Assembly: GCA_033557465.1 (NCBI GenBank)
Contig: CM066048.1
Span: 16,902,305-16,966,304 of the forward strand
From: Ichthyophis bannanicus
Lineage: Eukaryota; Chordata; Amphibia; Gymnophiona; Ichthyophiidae
DNA: 64,000 bases
Reading direction: 5' to 3'
Below, one piece after another: positions 32,969 to 42,321 of the stretch; within the stretch, counting starts at the first letter, position 1, and each line of letters opens with the position of its first letter. The notes under the pieces were generated by a model that saw nothing but the letters and a program-made list of their open reading frames with translations, made no database searches and was not told where the DNA came from. A program made the translations under genes and the position numbers.

Positions 32969-33999
32969 ACCTCCAAGATTTCAGCCTGTCCCAAGAGGTA
33001 AAAGATATCTTTCAGGCTTCTAGAAAACTTTCCACAAGAAGATCTTATGCCTTCAAGTGGAAACGTTTTACGATATGGTGCTCCAAGAAGGGATTAAACC
33101 CCCTGGTCATACCCTTAGAATCAATGCTAAAGTATCTCCTTCACTTATCGAATTCTGGTCTAAAGACCAATTTGGTAAGAGTCCATCTTAGTGCAATTTC
33201 AGCTTCTTATAAGCCTCTGAATGGACAACCAATTTCCTCTCATCCACTCATATCAAGATTTATGGAGAGGCCTTCTATTAACCAAACCTCCCATCAAGCC
33301 ACCACCGGTGACATGGGATCTAAATCTAGTTCTGGGGCAGCTCATGAAGCCGCCTTTCGAGCCTTTATCTACTACAGCCGTTAAGTTTTTGACCTGGAAG
33401 GCCATCTTCCTAATTGCAATCACCTCTGCACGTCGCATTAGTGAATTGCAAGCTTTACTGGCTGATCCTCCTAGATTTCATCATGATAAGGTTGTTCTTA
33501 GAACTCATCCACACTTTATGCCAAAGGTGGTTTTGCCTTTTCATTTAAATCAATCAATTTATCTTCCTGTATTTTTTTCGAGGCCTCACGCCTTTAATGC
33601 AGAAAGAAACCTTCATACTTTGGATTGTAAAAGAGCCTTAGCCTTTTACATACAAAGAACACAGCAACATAGAAAGTCCTCGCAAATTTTTATAGCTTTT
33701 GACCCTAGTCATTTGGGACTTCCAGTCTCCAAAAGAACTTAATCTAATTGGATTGCCCAATGCATATCCTTTGCTTATGAGAGTAAGGGTCGTCCTCTTC
33801 AGGACCATGTCACAGCTCATAACGTGAGAGCCATGGCAACTTCTATGGCAAATCTCCACTCTGTGTCTATCGATGACATTTGTCAAGCAGCCACCTGGGC
33901 TTCGGTACACACCTTCACAGCCCACTACTGCCTGGATAAAGCCTCCCGTTGGGATGCCTTCTTTGGCCAAGCTGTTCTTCAAAATCTCTTTCAAACCTA
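32969..33999 (+). pseudogene. DIRS C tyrosine recombinase, broken
   Basis: SAM-like domain: TRRSYAFKWKRFTIWCSKKG and LKYLLHLSNSGLKT (about 33030-33190). The catalytic part is in the next frame from about 33270: TSARRISELQALLADPP with the first Arg, then VTAHNVRAMATSMANL and ATWASVHTFTAHYCLD, ending at 33999. A stop lies at 33740 (SKRT then SNW). The frame change coincides with one extra G at ATGGAGAGG near 33264, a different lesion from those in B and D. Confidence 0.86.
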
Positions 34000-34067
34000 A
34001 ATCAACTCCTACCCACCAACCCTGGTGGAATCCATGGGAGGAAGGATCCCACCTTCTAGGGTAGTAC

Positions 34068-35399
34068 TGTCACGCCACCACCACTCGCCTCTAGCTTAGA
34101 GGGGCGTGGTTAATAGAGGAACTTTCTGCTATCCACTTTTTCAGCTTTTTCAAACTATTTCCCCACAGTGCCCTCTGGGAAAAGTAATCTTTGTTTAGCT
34201 GTATGGGTGCATCAGGCAAAAAGTTGTAGTTAGGCTCAAAGAGGTAAGGCAAATGATAGAAATGTATTTTGTACACAATGGTTCGTTCAGACCACATACA
34301 GGATTAGTTGCTCTCAGACTCTTTGAAGTAGAGCATTGTCCAAAAACAAACGCAAACAGAAAAATGCTGTTTAAAGGTTCTCTATAGTTCAGGATACACA
34401 GTCTTTAACAGCAAGGATATTGCATTCCCTTTTTTAGCCTTGCTGGCTAAAGCACAAAAACAAAATCACATTCATTGTCTGTGATAGTATAGCTTCTATT
34501 CAGCTTCAAACGTTTCTTGGCTACCTTCCAAGTAACAAATATAATCCAGGGGCAAAAGGAAGCTTTGTTATAATAGCTACTTTAGCTTACCCCAGTGTCC
34601 TGATTCCAGCAGCAGGTGATTAACAAGCTTACCACAGTTCCAGGCTTGCTCCTTAGTCCCCGTAAACTTCCCCTTTACAAACACGAGGGAATCACGGTCA
34701 CTCTGCTTGTGGACTTTGGGTATCTTTTTCCTGGAGGTCTTTCTTTCAAGACTGGCTTGCTTTCTCTACGTTCCCAGGTTTAAAGCTTGGCAAAAGGAAC
34801 AGTCCATGGGAGTGTCCTCATCATTCAGCTTTACCTCGGGCTCTCTCAGCTGCATAGGTTCTGACTCCCCATCTTGCTCACAGTGCTCAGCTAACAGCCT
34901 CCCTGGGGATCTTGGAGTCTCTCTTGTTCCAGGCTCCAAACTCTCCTGCAGACATGCTATATGCCAATTAGCACTTTCTCCTCCTGGAAGCTCAGTTCCT
35001 CTGCTCTGCTCAGCACCAGTCAAGCTTCCCTTGCTCGTGTCTGCCTTTGCTCGTGTCAGCCTGGCTTCCTGCTTCTCTTCCCCTTCTCTCATACTCTGGC
35101 CTAGGTTTATACTTCCAGGGCTCTAGCTCCAACTCCTCCCTACTCAGGTGATGGCAATCAGCCTGACTTCGGGCACCTGAGTGCCTGGAGCATTCACTGC
35201 CTAAGGGGTTCTGGGCCCTGTATCCTCTCTCCCTTATTCCACTAAGGGGAGCATGAAATGTGGGCCAGGTGGAAGTTTTCTGATTCCTGGAGGTGTTTAT
35301 GGCTTTCCTACCCTGATTTGGTGAAAGGGGGCCCTTTACTAGGGTGAATTCCCTGTCTCTTTGTCCTCCCCCGGACTCCGGATAGGCCTCCTTGCCACA
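34068..35399 (-). repeat. Solo LTR 2 of the same LTR family
   Basis: On the plus strand it runs from TGTCACGCCACC to CTTGCCACA, flanked by a 4-bp duplication GTAC (34064-34067 and 35400-35403). At 1332 bp it lies between the recombinase and the internal complementary region of DIRS C. It reads on the minus strand, TGTGGCAAGG to GGCGTGACA. Confidence 0.88.
34766..35092 (-). CDS. LTR-encoded protein, MDC-tail family (solo LTR 2, short)
   Basis: A 108-codon frame starting MREGEEKQEARLTRAK and ending KLNDEDTPMDCSFCQALNLGT (the last part after an acidic stretch). The acidic run and MDC motif near the stop match the other LTR frames, but most of the N-terminal region is absent or unrecognisable. 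It may be truncated by decay. Confidence 0.5.
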   Translation of the reverse strand: MREGEEKQEARLTRAKADTSKGSLTGAEQSRGTELPGGESANWHIACLQESLEPGTRETPRSPGRLLAEHCEQDGESEPMQLREPEVKLNDEDTPMDCSFCQALNLGT

Positions 35400-35403
35400 G
35401 TAC

Positions 35404-35817
35404 CTTCCTGGGGCTATCTCCCTGGCATCTTCAGCTAGGGATTCCCCGTATGTGAAGAATACATTCCTGCTTGTTCCTGGAGATAGCGTAGTTACTCACC
35501 TGTAACAGGTGATCTCCGGGAACAGCAGGAATTTAGTCTTCACAACCCACCCACCTCCCCTGGGAGTTGTCTCTCTATCTCTTTGTCTCTTTCCTCTCTC
35601 CCTCTATCCTTTCACTCAGCTACAAAATTAACTGAGGAGGGACAATTGGAAGGACGGGAAGGCAGCGCGCATGTGATGAGGGATGCTCCCAGAAGCGTTC
35701 CTATTGGACGCTGGGGAGCGTTCCCACGCAGGCTCCGTCGGTACCGACGATACCCATATGTGGACTAAATTCCTGCTGTTCCCGGAGATCACCTGTTACA
35801 GGTGAGTAACTATGCTT
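35404..35817 (+). repeat. DIRS C internal complementary region and right terminal repeat
   Basis: The internal region reads TTCCTGCTTGTTCCTGGAGA, then GTAGTTACTCACCTGTAACA and GGTGATCTCCGGGAACAGC. It is the complement of the left tip joined to that of the right tip. The right repeat (35628-35817) ends ATCACCTGTTACAGGTGAGT. Confidence 0.85.
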
Positions 35818-35849
35818 TCAATGAATGAAAGGCATGCTGTTCTAGCTTG

Positions 35850-36013
35850 TAATCTCCAGGAACAAGCAGGAATGTAGTCTTCACATATGGGTATCGTCGG
35901 TACCGACGGAGCCCACGCGGAAACGCTCCCCAGCATCCAATAGGAACTCTTTTGGGAGTATCCCACAGTGCATGCGTGCTGCCTTCCCGCCCTCTGTATC
36001 TCTCTCACTTCAG
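35850..36013 (+). repeat. DIRS D left inverted terminal repeat
   Basis: It starts AATCTCCAGGAACAAGCAGG and contains ATCGTCGGTACCGACGGAGC. It mirrors the right repeat at 62435-62628. Confidence 0.83.
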
Positions 36014-36240
36014 TTCTTCATTTTCCGCGGAGCCGACAGGACGTGTACCCTGTCACCGCAGAAAATTTCCTTTTATTCTTTGTTTTTTTTGTGGTCGCTT
36101 CATTCGACGCCTACCGGTACCGCTGGTGGTGGTTCTTTCTTTTAAAAAAAAACAAAAAAACTTGTATTTTCTTCAGGGGTCTTTCCCCTGTTTCTGGTGC
36201 TAGGCGCCATTTTGGGCACTAGGTCCACTTTTCTTCAGGC

Positions 36241-37810
36241 ATGGAGAAACCAGCTAGTGGTTTCAAAAAACGCTCAAAGTGTGGCGGTACCATTTCCGTC
36301 ACCGACACCCATGATTGGCGTTTAAAATGTTTAGGTCCTGAACATTGTCCAACGGAGTGTCTCTCCTGCATGAGGATGACCAAAAGGGGCCTGCAGAATA
36401 CAGCTGCAAAACTCCTTACCCTTTTTTCCGCGGATACAATGTCACTTGCATCTACGTCTTCCAGGGCTTCATCTTCCTCCCATGGAGCTCAGGTAACTAA
36501 ACTTAAGTCTTTTAAGACTGGCCGGTCCTCGAAGGGTAAATCTCCTTCAAAGTATCGAGATGCCACTGGCGTTGCCCTCGAGGATAGTTCACCAGCAAAA
36601 TAGCCCCGGCGGGAGTCTTCAGGCTCCAAAGCATTAACGGGGCTCCAGGATGTTCCAGAGGCTTCCACCTCTGCAGAACTACTGGTGCTATGTTCTGGGG
36701 TCGTAGCCGCTTCCACCGGTACTGACACCCAGGCATCGGCAGGAGCAATGGATAAAAGAATCCTCACTATCGAATGCAGTCTAACGTCCCTCTTAGCAGA
36801 TTTGGTACCGCTAAGAGGGACGTAAGCTTGCATACTAAATTGTAAATAGTTGTTACCTGTTAACCTGTTATCCATGTTTATTTACCCTGTTTATTGTAAG
36901 TGCATTGAACTGCCCTCTTTGCACAAATACGTTTCCTGTAAACAGCGCTGATAATAAATAGTGCGGTATAGAAAAGCAATTAAATAAATAAATAAATAAA
37001 TAAGACCGCTACAGACGGTTCAACAGGTATCAGTACCAACATCGGTACTGGTACCGACAGTACCTGATTCGACAGGACTGCTTCCCCCCATGCTGAGCCT
37101 TGAGTCTATCTCGGGTATCGGGGATCAGGAACCGAGACATTTCGGTACTGACTTCGATCGGTACCGATACCATGCGTTACAGGAGCACCTGGTACAGAGT
37201 GCCTTTGAGTCTTCTGATTCCGATGACTCTGATGATTCTACCGGTAACAGAGCGAACCTACTAGAGGATTCAATTCCTTCTTCTCAACGCAGGATGTCTC
37301 CTCCAGAAGATATGTCCTTCCAGGATTTCATACGTGATTTAGCAAAGGGTCTTGCAATCACTGTGATTCCAGAAAAGGAACCTAGGGCAGAAGAATTAAG
37401 AATTCTACAATACCATATGGCTCCCAAAGAGGCAGCTATGCTTCCCATTCACAAGATCTTACATGATCTGATGTTGAGAATGTGGGAAACTCCTTTAACG
37501 ATATCTTCACATTCCCGAGGCCTTGACACTATGTACCGAGTGCCAAGTTGTCCTGGTTTTCAATAAACTCAGTTACCACACCATTCAATGGTAGTGGAAT
37601 CGGCCATGCGAAGAATCAAGAGTGCTAAAATACATTCTTCTAATCCTCCAGGCCGGGAATCCAGGACACTCGATACCTTTGGGCGTCGATGCTTTCAATC
37701 CTCCATGCTATCAGCCAGGATCAGTTCCTACATTCTTTATATGGGAATGTTCCTGGAAGAAGTCACAAAATACTTAGAGCTCATTAGCCCTTGTGTCTCA
37801 GTGGAAAAAA
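36241..37810 (+). pseudogene. DIRS D gag, 5' two thirds, broken
   Basis: ATG at 36241 starts MEKPASGFKKRSKC. The first zinc-finger Cys is lost (R instead of C). A TAG at 36601 and an L2 tail (36817-37003) interrupt it. It continues at 37090-37566 with MSFQDFIRDLAKGLAITV and at 37588-37790 with SYILYMGMFLEEVTKYLEL. It is cut at 37810 by the Penelope element and resumes at 53824. Confidence 0.83.
36817..37003 (+). repeat. L2 3' tail inserted in DIRS D gag
   Basis: TTTCCTGTAAACAGCGCTG, AATAGTGCGGTATAGAAAAG and a terminal (AAATA)n run are the L2-type tail. The gag sequence resumes right after it. Confidence 0.72.
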
Positions 37811-38694
37811 GTTCCAAAAACAAACCCCGAAGCACCACTCTAGAAAGGCTAAAAATTCACCATAACATTTTGTTGGAACCACCAATCAAAAGGGAAAATT
37901 CCTTACCCGCGCCGTGATTGTTCCTTTTATTAAATTTTTCAAAACTAGTTATTTAAACACACTTAACTGCAGGATAAATTCAACTGCTTCATTTCCATCT
38001 TCTTCACAAGCTGAACGCCATAGAAACAGATGATAACACGATATGACACGTTTCGGGTCAGACCTCCATGACCCTGCATCAGGTTGTATAAGATGCCTAT
38101 GGTAATACCAGCTGTAGTGTCGTGAAAAATAGCCCTTCTACTTTTAAAAGGCCAACCTATGACGTAGATGCTGACGATTATCTTGTTTTCGATAGGGACC
38201 AATCAGTCCTCGATGACGTTTCCTATGACCTTAAAAGGATCAAGAAATCCCTACCAAGAAGGGATCCCATGAATCCTATAGGCCAAACATGAGCCATTTG
38301 ACCAACCGGCCTTAAATTTCAAATTATAGTATGCCACTCCACTGCCATATTCAGACCATGAGGAGAAGTAGAACCCAGACGAAAAATCCAACGTTGTTCC
38401 GTTTTCTGTAGCAGCGAAACCCGATCATCTCCTCTGGGATTTTCTGGTATCAAGTCCATCACCCTCCATTGAAGTTGATCAAAAGTGAGCCTTCTGTACA
38501 CAATGCTCCACTATGGGCGCCGTAAGATTTTTCATACGAAGCCGAGAGGCATGTTCGCCCAAGCGGACCTTAACATTCCATGTAGTACGTCCACTATAGT
38601 AAAGGGGGGGGGCACGGGCATTGAATTAAATAGACAAAGGAGGAGTCACACCTGGTATGCCACTTTGCTTTCTATACTAGTGAAGTATGAATAT
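37811..38694 (-). pseudogene. Penelope inverted arm: 3' UTR and GIY-YIG C-terminus
   Basis: On the minus strand 38319-38501 encodes FDQLQWRVMDLIPENPRG and LGSTSPHGLNMAVEWHTII, the end of the nuclease domain. The 3' UTR follows to 37811, ending in TTTTTGGAA. It corresponds to 52898-53786 of the forward copy, with scattered substitutions and a frame break near 38500. Confidence 0.85.
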
Positions 38695-40034
38695 TATCAC
38701 CCACCTACTTACCCCCGAAGGCAAAGGACCTGGGGTTTCAGTGAGGCCTCTTCTTAGGTAGCAGGGACAACTAGTGCCCCCTGGGAGTTGAAGTCCCGCT
38801 AGCTATTCAATAAAAAGAGTGTAGTCGTGGACGAGTAGCTAGGCTGATAAAGAGGTATTTTATTTCCCTTCCCGGGAGAACCTCTGCAGTCAGGAATCAC
38901 AAAGGAAAATAAACCATGCTTCTGGTGTAACACAAAATGGAACTACAAAAATTACAAAGGAATGCTTCTTTTCAGCTTAAGGCAAAACAAAAATTGCAAA
39001 ACAAGCCTTGTACCTTACAACAGCTGTGAATTGAAATCTGTTCCTTTAAACAGATTTCCCTTCTGCACACTTCAGCAGAGAGAGGTCATATTATCCGCAA
39101 ATACAAGTGTACAATCCATTTGGAAATCCTCTGAGTTTTCCACACAGTAATCACAGTCCATGGCCTCATGAGCTTCCCTGCAATTCTCTTCTGTGGGATG
39201 GGAACTTACACCGGTATTCAAAAATCCCTCCTCTCTCTGGCAAGAGCTTCTCTCTTCCTCACTATTAAAGTGGAAGGGAAAGTTACCATGCAGTGTAGAC
39301 TTTCCCTCTAGAGGGCCATACACTTCAGGACAAGCGTATGTATAATCCTGCTTTTCAAGTGCCCCTCTACTCCAGGGAATTGGCCTTTCTTCAGGCTGGC
39401 CTCTGCCAGAACCTTTGTAGCTGGGAAGCTGAAAATAGCCTTTCTCCCTCGAAAGCTTTTCACTTCCCCTTACAGGATGTGCTTCTTTGAGCCTGGAAAT
39501 CTCCCTTGGACCAGAGCTTCTATTCCCCAGGTACCTGCTCTCATGGAAATTCTCTCTCACAGCCTCTCTCCGTTTGCTGATAGGAATCCCTCCGTGTCCC
39601 CAACGACCAGACTCTGGTTCAGTGCAGCCCAACTCTCTGGCACTAACCTCCAGTATTCCTTCTTGGGCAAACTCCTCTGAGGTGTTGCTGGAATCTCCGT
39701 CTGAAACTCTCAGGTATGTGTCCTGGTTAGCGTTCCTGTTAGCTCTCCCATGTGTTCTGTCCTTAGCTCTGCCGTGTGTTCTGTCTCTGCTCAAGACTGA
39801 CTCTATTTTAAGTGCGTCATTCTTTGAGTTTCTCCTAAGCTCAAGTCTCTGCAGCTGATCCTCTAATGAGCTAAGAGGTAATGCTTTGCTGGGGCGTTTA
39901 CCTGCACCCGGTGCTAGTGTTTTGGTTGGTTGCCTATAGCAACCCCTAGCCATGTGCTTTGAGCTACCCATTTTAAAACTGCTCTGCACATTTTCTTCTG
40001 TTTCCATAGGCACTATTTGCCTTACGCCATGACA
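38695..40034 (-). repeat. Gypsy 3' LTR
   Basis: On the minus strand it begins TGTCATGGCGTAAGG and ends GGGTGATA (TGTCA/TGACA-type ends, the last decayed). It is 1340 bp against 1346 bp for its partner. It contains a long reading frame. Confidence 0.92.
39072..40007 (-). CDS. LTR-encoded protein, MDC-tail family (3' LTR)
   Basis: About 311 codons from ATG at 40007 (METEENVQSSFKMGSS) to 39072, fully inside the LTR. The middle is rich in Arg, Ser, Glu and Gly, with a short repeat DRTHGRAKDRTHGRAN. The end is acidic with two MDC motifs: AMDCDYCVENSEDFQ, then MDCTLVFADNMTSLC. I see no signal peptide, membrane segment or known domain. A TAA lies in frame just upstream of the polypurine tract, so it is not an extension of pol. 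It is related to frames in all four solo LTRs. Function is unknown. Confidence 0.68.
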   Translation of the reverse strand: METEENVQSSFKMGSSKHMARGCYRQPTKTLAPGAGKRPSKALPLSSLEDQLQRLELRRNSKNDALKIESVLSRDRTHGRAKDRTHGRANRNANQDTYLRVSDGDSSNTSEEFAQEGILEVSARELGCTEPESGRWGHGGIPISKRREAVRENFHESRYLGNRSSGPREISRLKEAHPVRGSEKLSREKGYFQLPSYKGSGRGQPEERPIPWSRGALEKQDYTYACPEVYGPLEGKSTLHGNFPFHFNSEEERSSCQREEGFLNTGVSSHPTEENCREAHEAMDCDYCVENSEDFQMDCTLVFADNMTSLC

Positions 40035-41433
40035 GATCCCCCCCCCTTAAAATATTACGGGCTGCAGATTTTTCCTGACAGCCCGGAATTCGTGACAGCG
40101 CATCCGCATTCCCATGTAGCCTCCCAACCCTGTGCTTCACTACATAGTTAAAAGATTGGAGTGCTAGGTGCCAGCGGGTCAAACGAGGATTACTATTTCT
40201 CATCTGATTCAGCCATTTCAAAGGGGCATGGTCTGTGACCAAAAGGAACTGCCTGCCAGTTAAATAGAAGCGCAATGCCTCCACTGCCCATTTAATCGCC
40301 AGGCACTCCTTCTCTATTGTGGAGTAATTCCGTTCCGCTTTGGTGAGGTTCCGGCTTAAATATGTTACGGGGTGTTCTACCCCCTCAAATACTTGAGCCA
40401 TTACTGCTCCTAACCCTGTTTCGGACGCGTCCGTCTGTACTATAAACGGTAGGTTAAAATCTATCCCCCTTAGCACTGGTGCCATGCAGAGTTTCTCCTT
40501 CAGGACAGTAAAGGCCTCTTCGGCCTCCGGGGACCACTTTACCGTATTGGGTGCGTTTTTCCTCAGCATTTCCGTAAATAGGATACTCTCCTCGGCAAAG
40601 CGAGGTATAAACCTACGATAGTATCCTATCAACCCAAGAAAACTGCGCACCTGCTTTTTTGTTCCCGGACGGGGAAAGTTTCTGACGCTTTCAATTTTAC
40701 AGGCTAGGGGCCTTACTACCCCCCTCCCAACCATATGGCCCAAATACTTAGCTTCTTCTGTGGCGAATAAACACTTGGCCGGATTTAACATTAAGCCAGC
40801 CTTGCGTAGCGCCCTAAGTACGGCCTCTATTCTTGCGAGGTGTTGGGTCCATGTCGTACTGTAAATAATAACGTCATCCATATAAGCCAATGTATAATCG
40901 TGGTGGTGTCTCAGGACCTGATCCACCAGGCGCTGGCAGGTGACAGCGGCGCCATGTAAGCCGAATGGCATGCGCCGGAATTGAAATAGCCCTATAGGCG
41001 TACTAAACGCTGTTTTGGGCTTGGACTCTTTCGTTAGGGGTACCTGCCAATACCCTTTTGTGAGGTCAAGGGTTGTTAAATATCTCGCCTGCCCCAAGCG
41101 ATCTAATAAATCGTCAATCCGGGGCATCGGGTAGGCATCGAACTGTGAAATTTCATTCACCCGGCGAAAATCTATACAGAACTTGATAGACCCGTCCGGT
41201 TTGGGTACCAGCACCACTGGGCTAGACCAGGGGCTGCGTGACTCCTCTATGACGCCTAATTTAACCATCTCCCTTACCTGTTCCACTATTTCTTTCTTTT
41301 TGGACTCTGGCATGCGGTAGGGGCACTGCCTAATTACTCGCCCTGGTGCGGTAATAATTTCATGGGCCACTACGTGAGTTTCCCCGGGTTTCGTGGTTAA
41401 GACATCCGAGAACCTGTCCAGGACTTGGGCCAA
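39973..41433 (-). CDS. Gypsy reverse transcriptase and RNase H
   Basis: The frame is open from 41433 to 39973. RT blocks: WSSPVVLVPKPDGSIKFCID, YPMPRIDDLLDRLGQARY, TTLDLTKGYWQVPL, FRRMPFGLHGAAVTCQRLV and the catalytic LAYMDDVIIY. Then come YLGHMVG and FLGLIGYYRRFIPRFAEES. RNase H has FIVQTDASETGLGAVM, YSTIEKECLAI, LVTDHAPLKWL and GNADALSRIPG. It converts the RNA to DNA in the particle. The frame runs into the 3' LTR and ends 60 bases inside it. No integrase zinc finger or DDE core follows. The catalytic residues look intact. Confidence 0.92.
   Translation of the reverse strand: MAQVLDRFSDVLTTKPGETHVVAHEIITAPGRVIRQCPYRMPESKKKEIVEQVREMVKLGVIEESRSPWSSPVVLVPKPDGSIKFCIDFRRVNEISQFDAYPMPRIDDLLDRLGQARYLTTLDLTKGYWQVPLTKESKPKTAFSTPIGLFQFRRMPFGLHGAAVTCQRLVDQVLRHHHDYTLAYMDDVIIYSTTWTQHLARIEAVLRALRKAGLMLNPAKCLFATEEAKYLGHMVGRGVVRPLACKIESVRNFPRPGTKKQVRSFLGLIGYYRRFIPRFAEESILFTEMLRKNAPNTVKWSPEAEEAFTVLKEKLCMAPVLRGIDFNLPFIVQTDASETGLGAVMAQVFEGVEHPVTYLSRNLTKAERNYSTIEKECLAIKWAVEALRFYLTGRQFLLVTDHAPLKWLNQMRNSNPRLTRWHLALQSFNYVVKHRVGRLHGNADALSRIPGCQEKSAARNILRGGDLSWRKANSAYGNRRKCAEQF
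40036..40047 (-). promoter_or_regulatory. Polypurine tract next to the 3' LTR
   Basis: On the minus strand AAGGGGGGGGGATC lies directly before the LTR start TGTCATGG. In LTR elements this primes plus-strand DNA synthesis. Confidence 0.8.
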
Positions 41434-41442
41434 TTCTTGTTG

Positions 41443-42306
41443 TTATTGCTGAGAAAGCCCTTCACCTAACCTAGGTTTTGGCTTGTCCTTCAAATCTGTA
41501 ATTTGAGGGCCAAGATCTTCCTCCTTAGGTTCCTCTGCTAGGGCCGTCATGATTTTTACTTCACTTTGGCCCGTGGACCCGAACCCTTTTTCTCCCCTAG
41601 TGGTAGATGGTAACGAGGACACCTCCTCTATTATGGGAAAACCCACTCGCTCGCATATGAGTTGAGCGATGCGGTCGCCTACTTGAATCGTAAAGTCCTT
41701 CTCACCGAAGTTGAAGATCAAGACTTTGATGCAGCCTCTATAATCGGGATCTATTACCCCTGCCCCTATATCCAGAAAGAACTTAACTGCTAGGCCTGAC
41801 CTTGGGGCGATACGACCGTAGCAGCCATCTGGGATTTTCACCTGTATGCCTGTGTCGACTAAGGCCTTGCCCCCTTTTGCAACTACGGCTTCCTCAGCAA
41901 TAAATAGGTCGTAGCCCGCTGCTTCTGGGGTGGCTCTCTGTGGGCTTTTGGCTAGTTTTGTTGCCTTACAGAACTGGAGCACGAATTTAGATTTCCCTGA
42001 GGGCGCCCCCTTCTTGGGAACCTGTGGATGTGCTCTAGTTTTCTGTAACTTGCCAAACAAGGGATTCGGGAGTTTAGCGGCCAAAGCTTCTATCCCTATT
42101 TCCTGTGTCCCTGCCTGGTGTTGGTTGGACCTTAGGTCAGGTTTGTTAAGCTTCCCGTCCATTTTCTGGAAAAATGGTGGCCAGTCCCGCCCCAAGACAA
42201 CCTCCCTTGGTAGCTTTGGAACTATAGCCACTAACATGTGTTGCTTGGTTCCTAATGCATTTACCACTACATTGTGTAAGGGGTAGTGTGAGGCTGCGCC
42301 GTGCAC
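41443..42306 (-). CDS. Gypsy protease C-terminus and dUTPase
   Basis: The first about 50 codons end the aspartic protease (LPREVVLGRDW). Then a trimeric-type dUTPase carries all five motifs in order: ATPEAAGYDLF, APRSGLAVKF, GAGVIDPDYRG, VGDRIAQLIC and RGEKGFGSTG. It would hydrolyse dUTP to dUMP and limit uracil in the cDNA. It sits between protease and RT, where Gmr1-type elements carry integrase. A TAA (41443-41445) separates it from RT in the same frame, and another (42322-42324) separates it from gag-protease. dUTPase is uncommon in Ty3/Gypsy elements. Confidence 0.9.
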   Translation of the reverse strand: MHGAASHYPLHNVVVNALGTKQHMLVAIVPKLPREVVLGRDWPPFFQKMDGKLNKPDLRSNQHQAGTQEIGIEALAAKLPNPLFGKLQKTRAHPQVPKKGAPSGKSKFVLQFCKATKLAKSPQRATPEAAGYDLFIAEEAVVAKGGKALVDTGIQVKIPDGCYGRIAPRSGLAVKFFLDIGAGVIDPDYRGCIKVLIFNFGEKDFTIQVGDRIAQLICERVGFPIIEEVSSLPSTTRGEKGFGSTGQSEVKIMTALAEEPKEEDLGPQITDLKDKPKPRLGEGLSQQ

Positions 42307-42321
42307 GCACCTGACACGAAC

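Larger units (their letters stand above)
28801..35817 (+). mobile_element. DIRS copy C, full length, with intact gag and a solo LTR
   Basis: Left terminal repeat (28801-28967), gag, RT-RNase H, tyrosine recombinase, internal complementary region (about 35440-35545) and right terminal repeat (35628-35817). A solo LTR (34068-35399) sits after the recombinase. Gag is open, but pol carries several stops and frameshifts. No target duplication is seen. Copy D starts only 32 bp downstream. Confidence 0.9.

Noticed and set aside
32509..33742. Programmed +1 frameshift between the SAM-like and catalytic parts of the DIRS recombinase, since B, C and D all change frame in the same direction near the same place
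   Set aside because: The lesions differ: an 8-base loss in B, an extra G in C and an extra T in D, at different positions. Family F has the two parts in one frame. Independent decay explains it.
36832..37003. Short repeats of AAATA as a CRISPR-like or satellite array
   Set aside because: These runs are the 3' tails of L2 and SINE copies and occur once per element.
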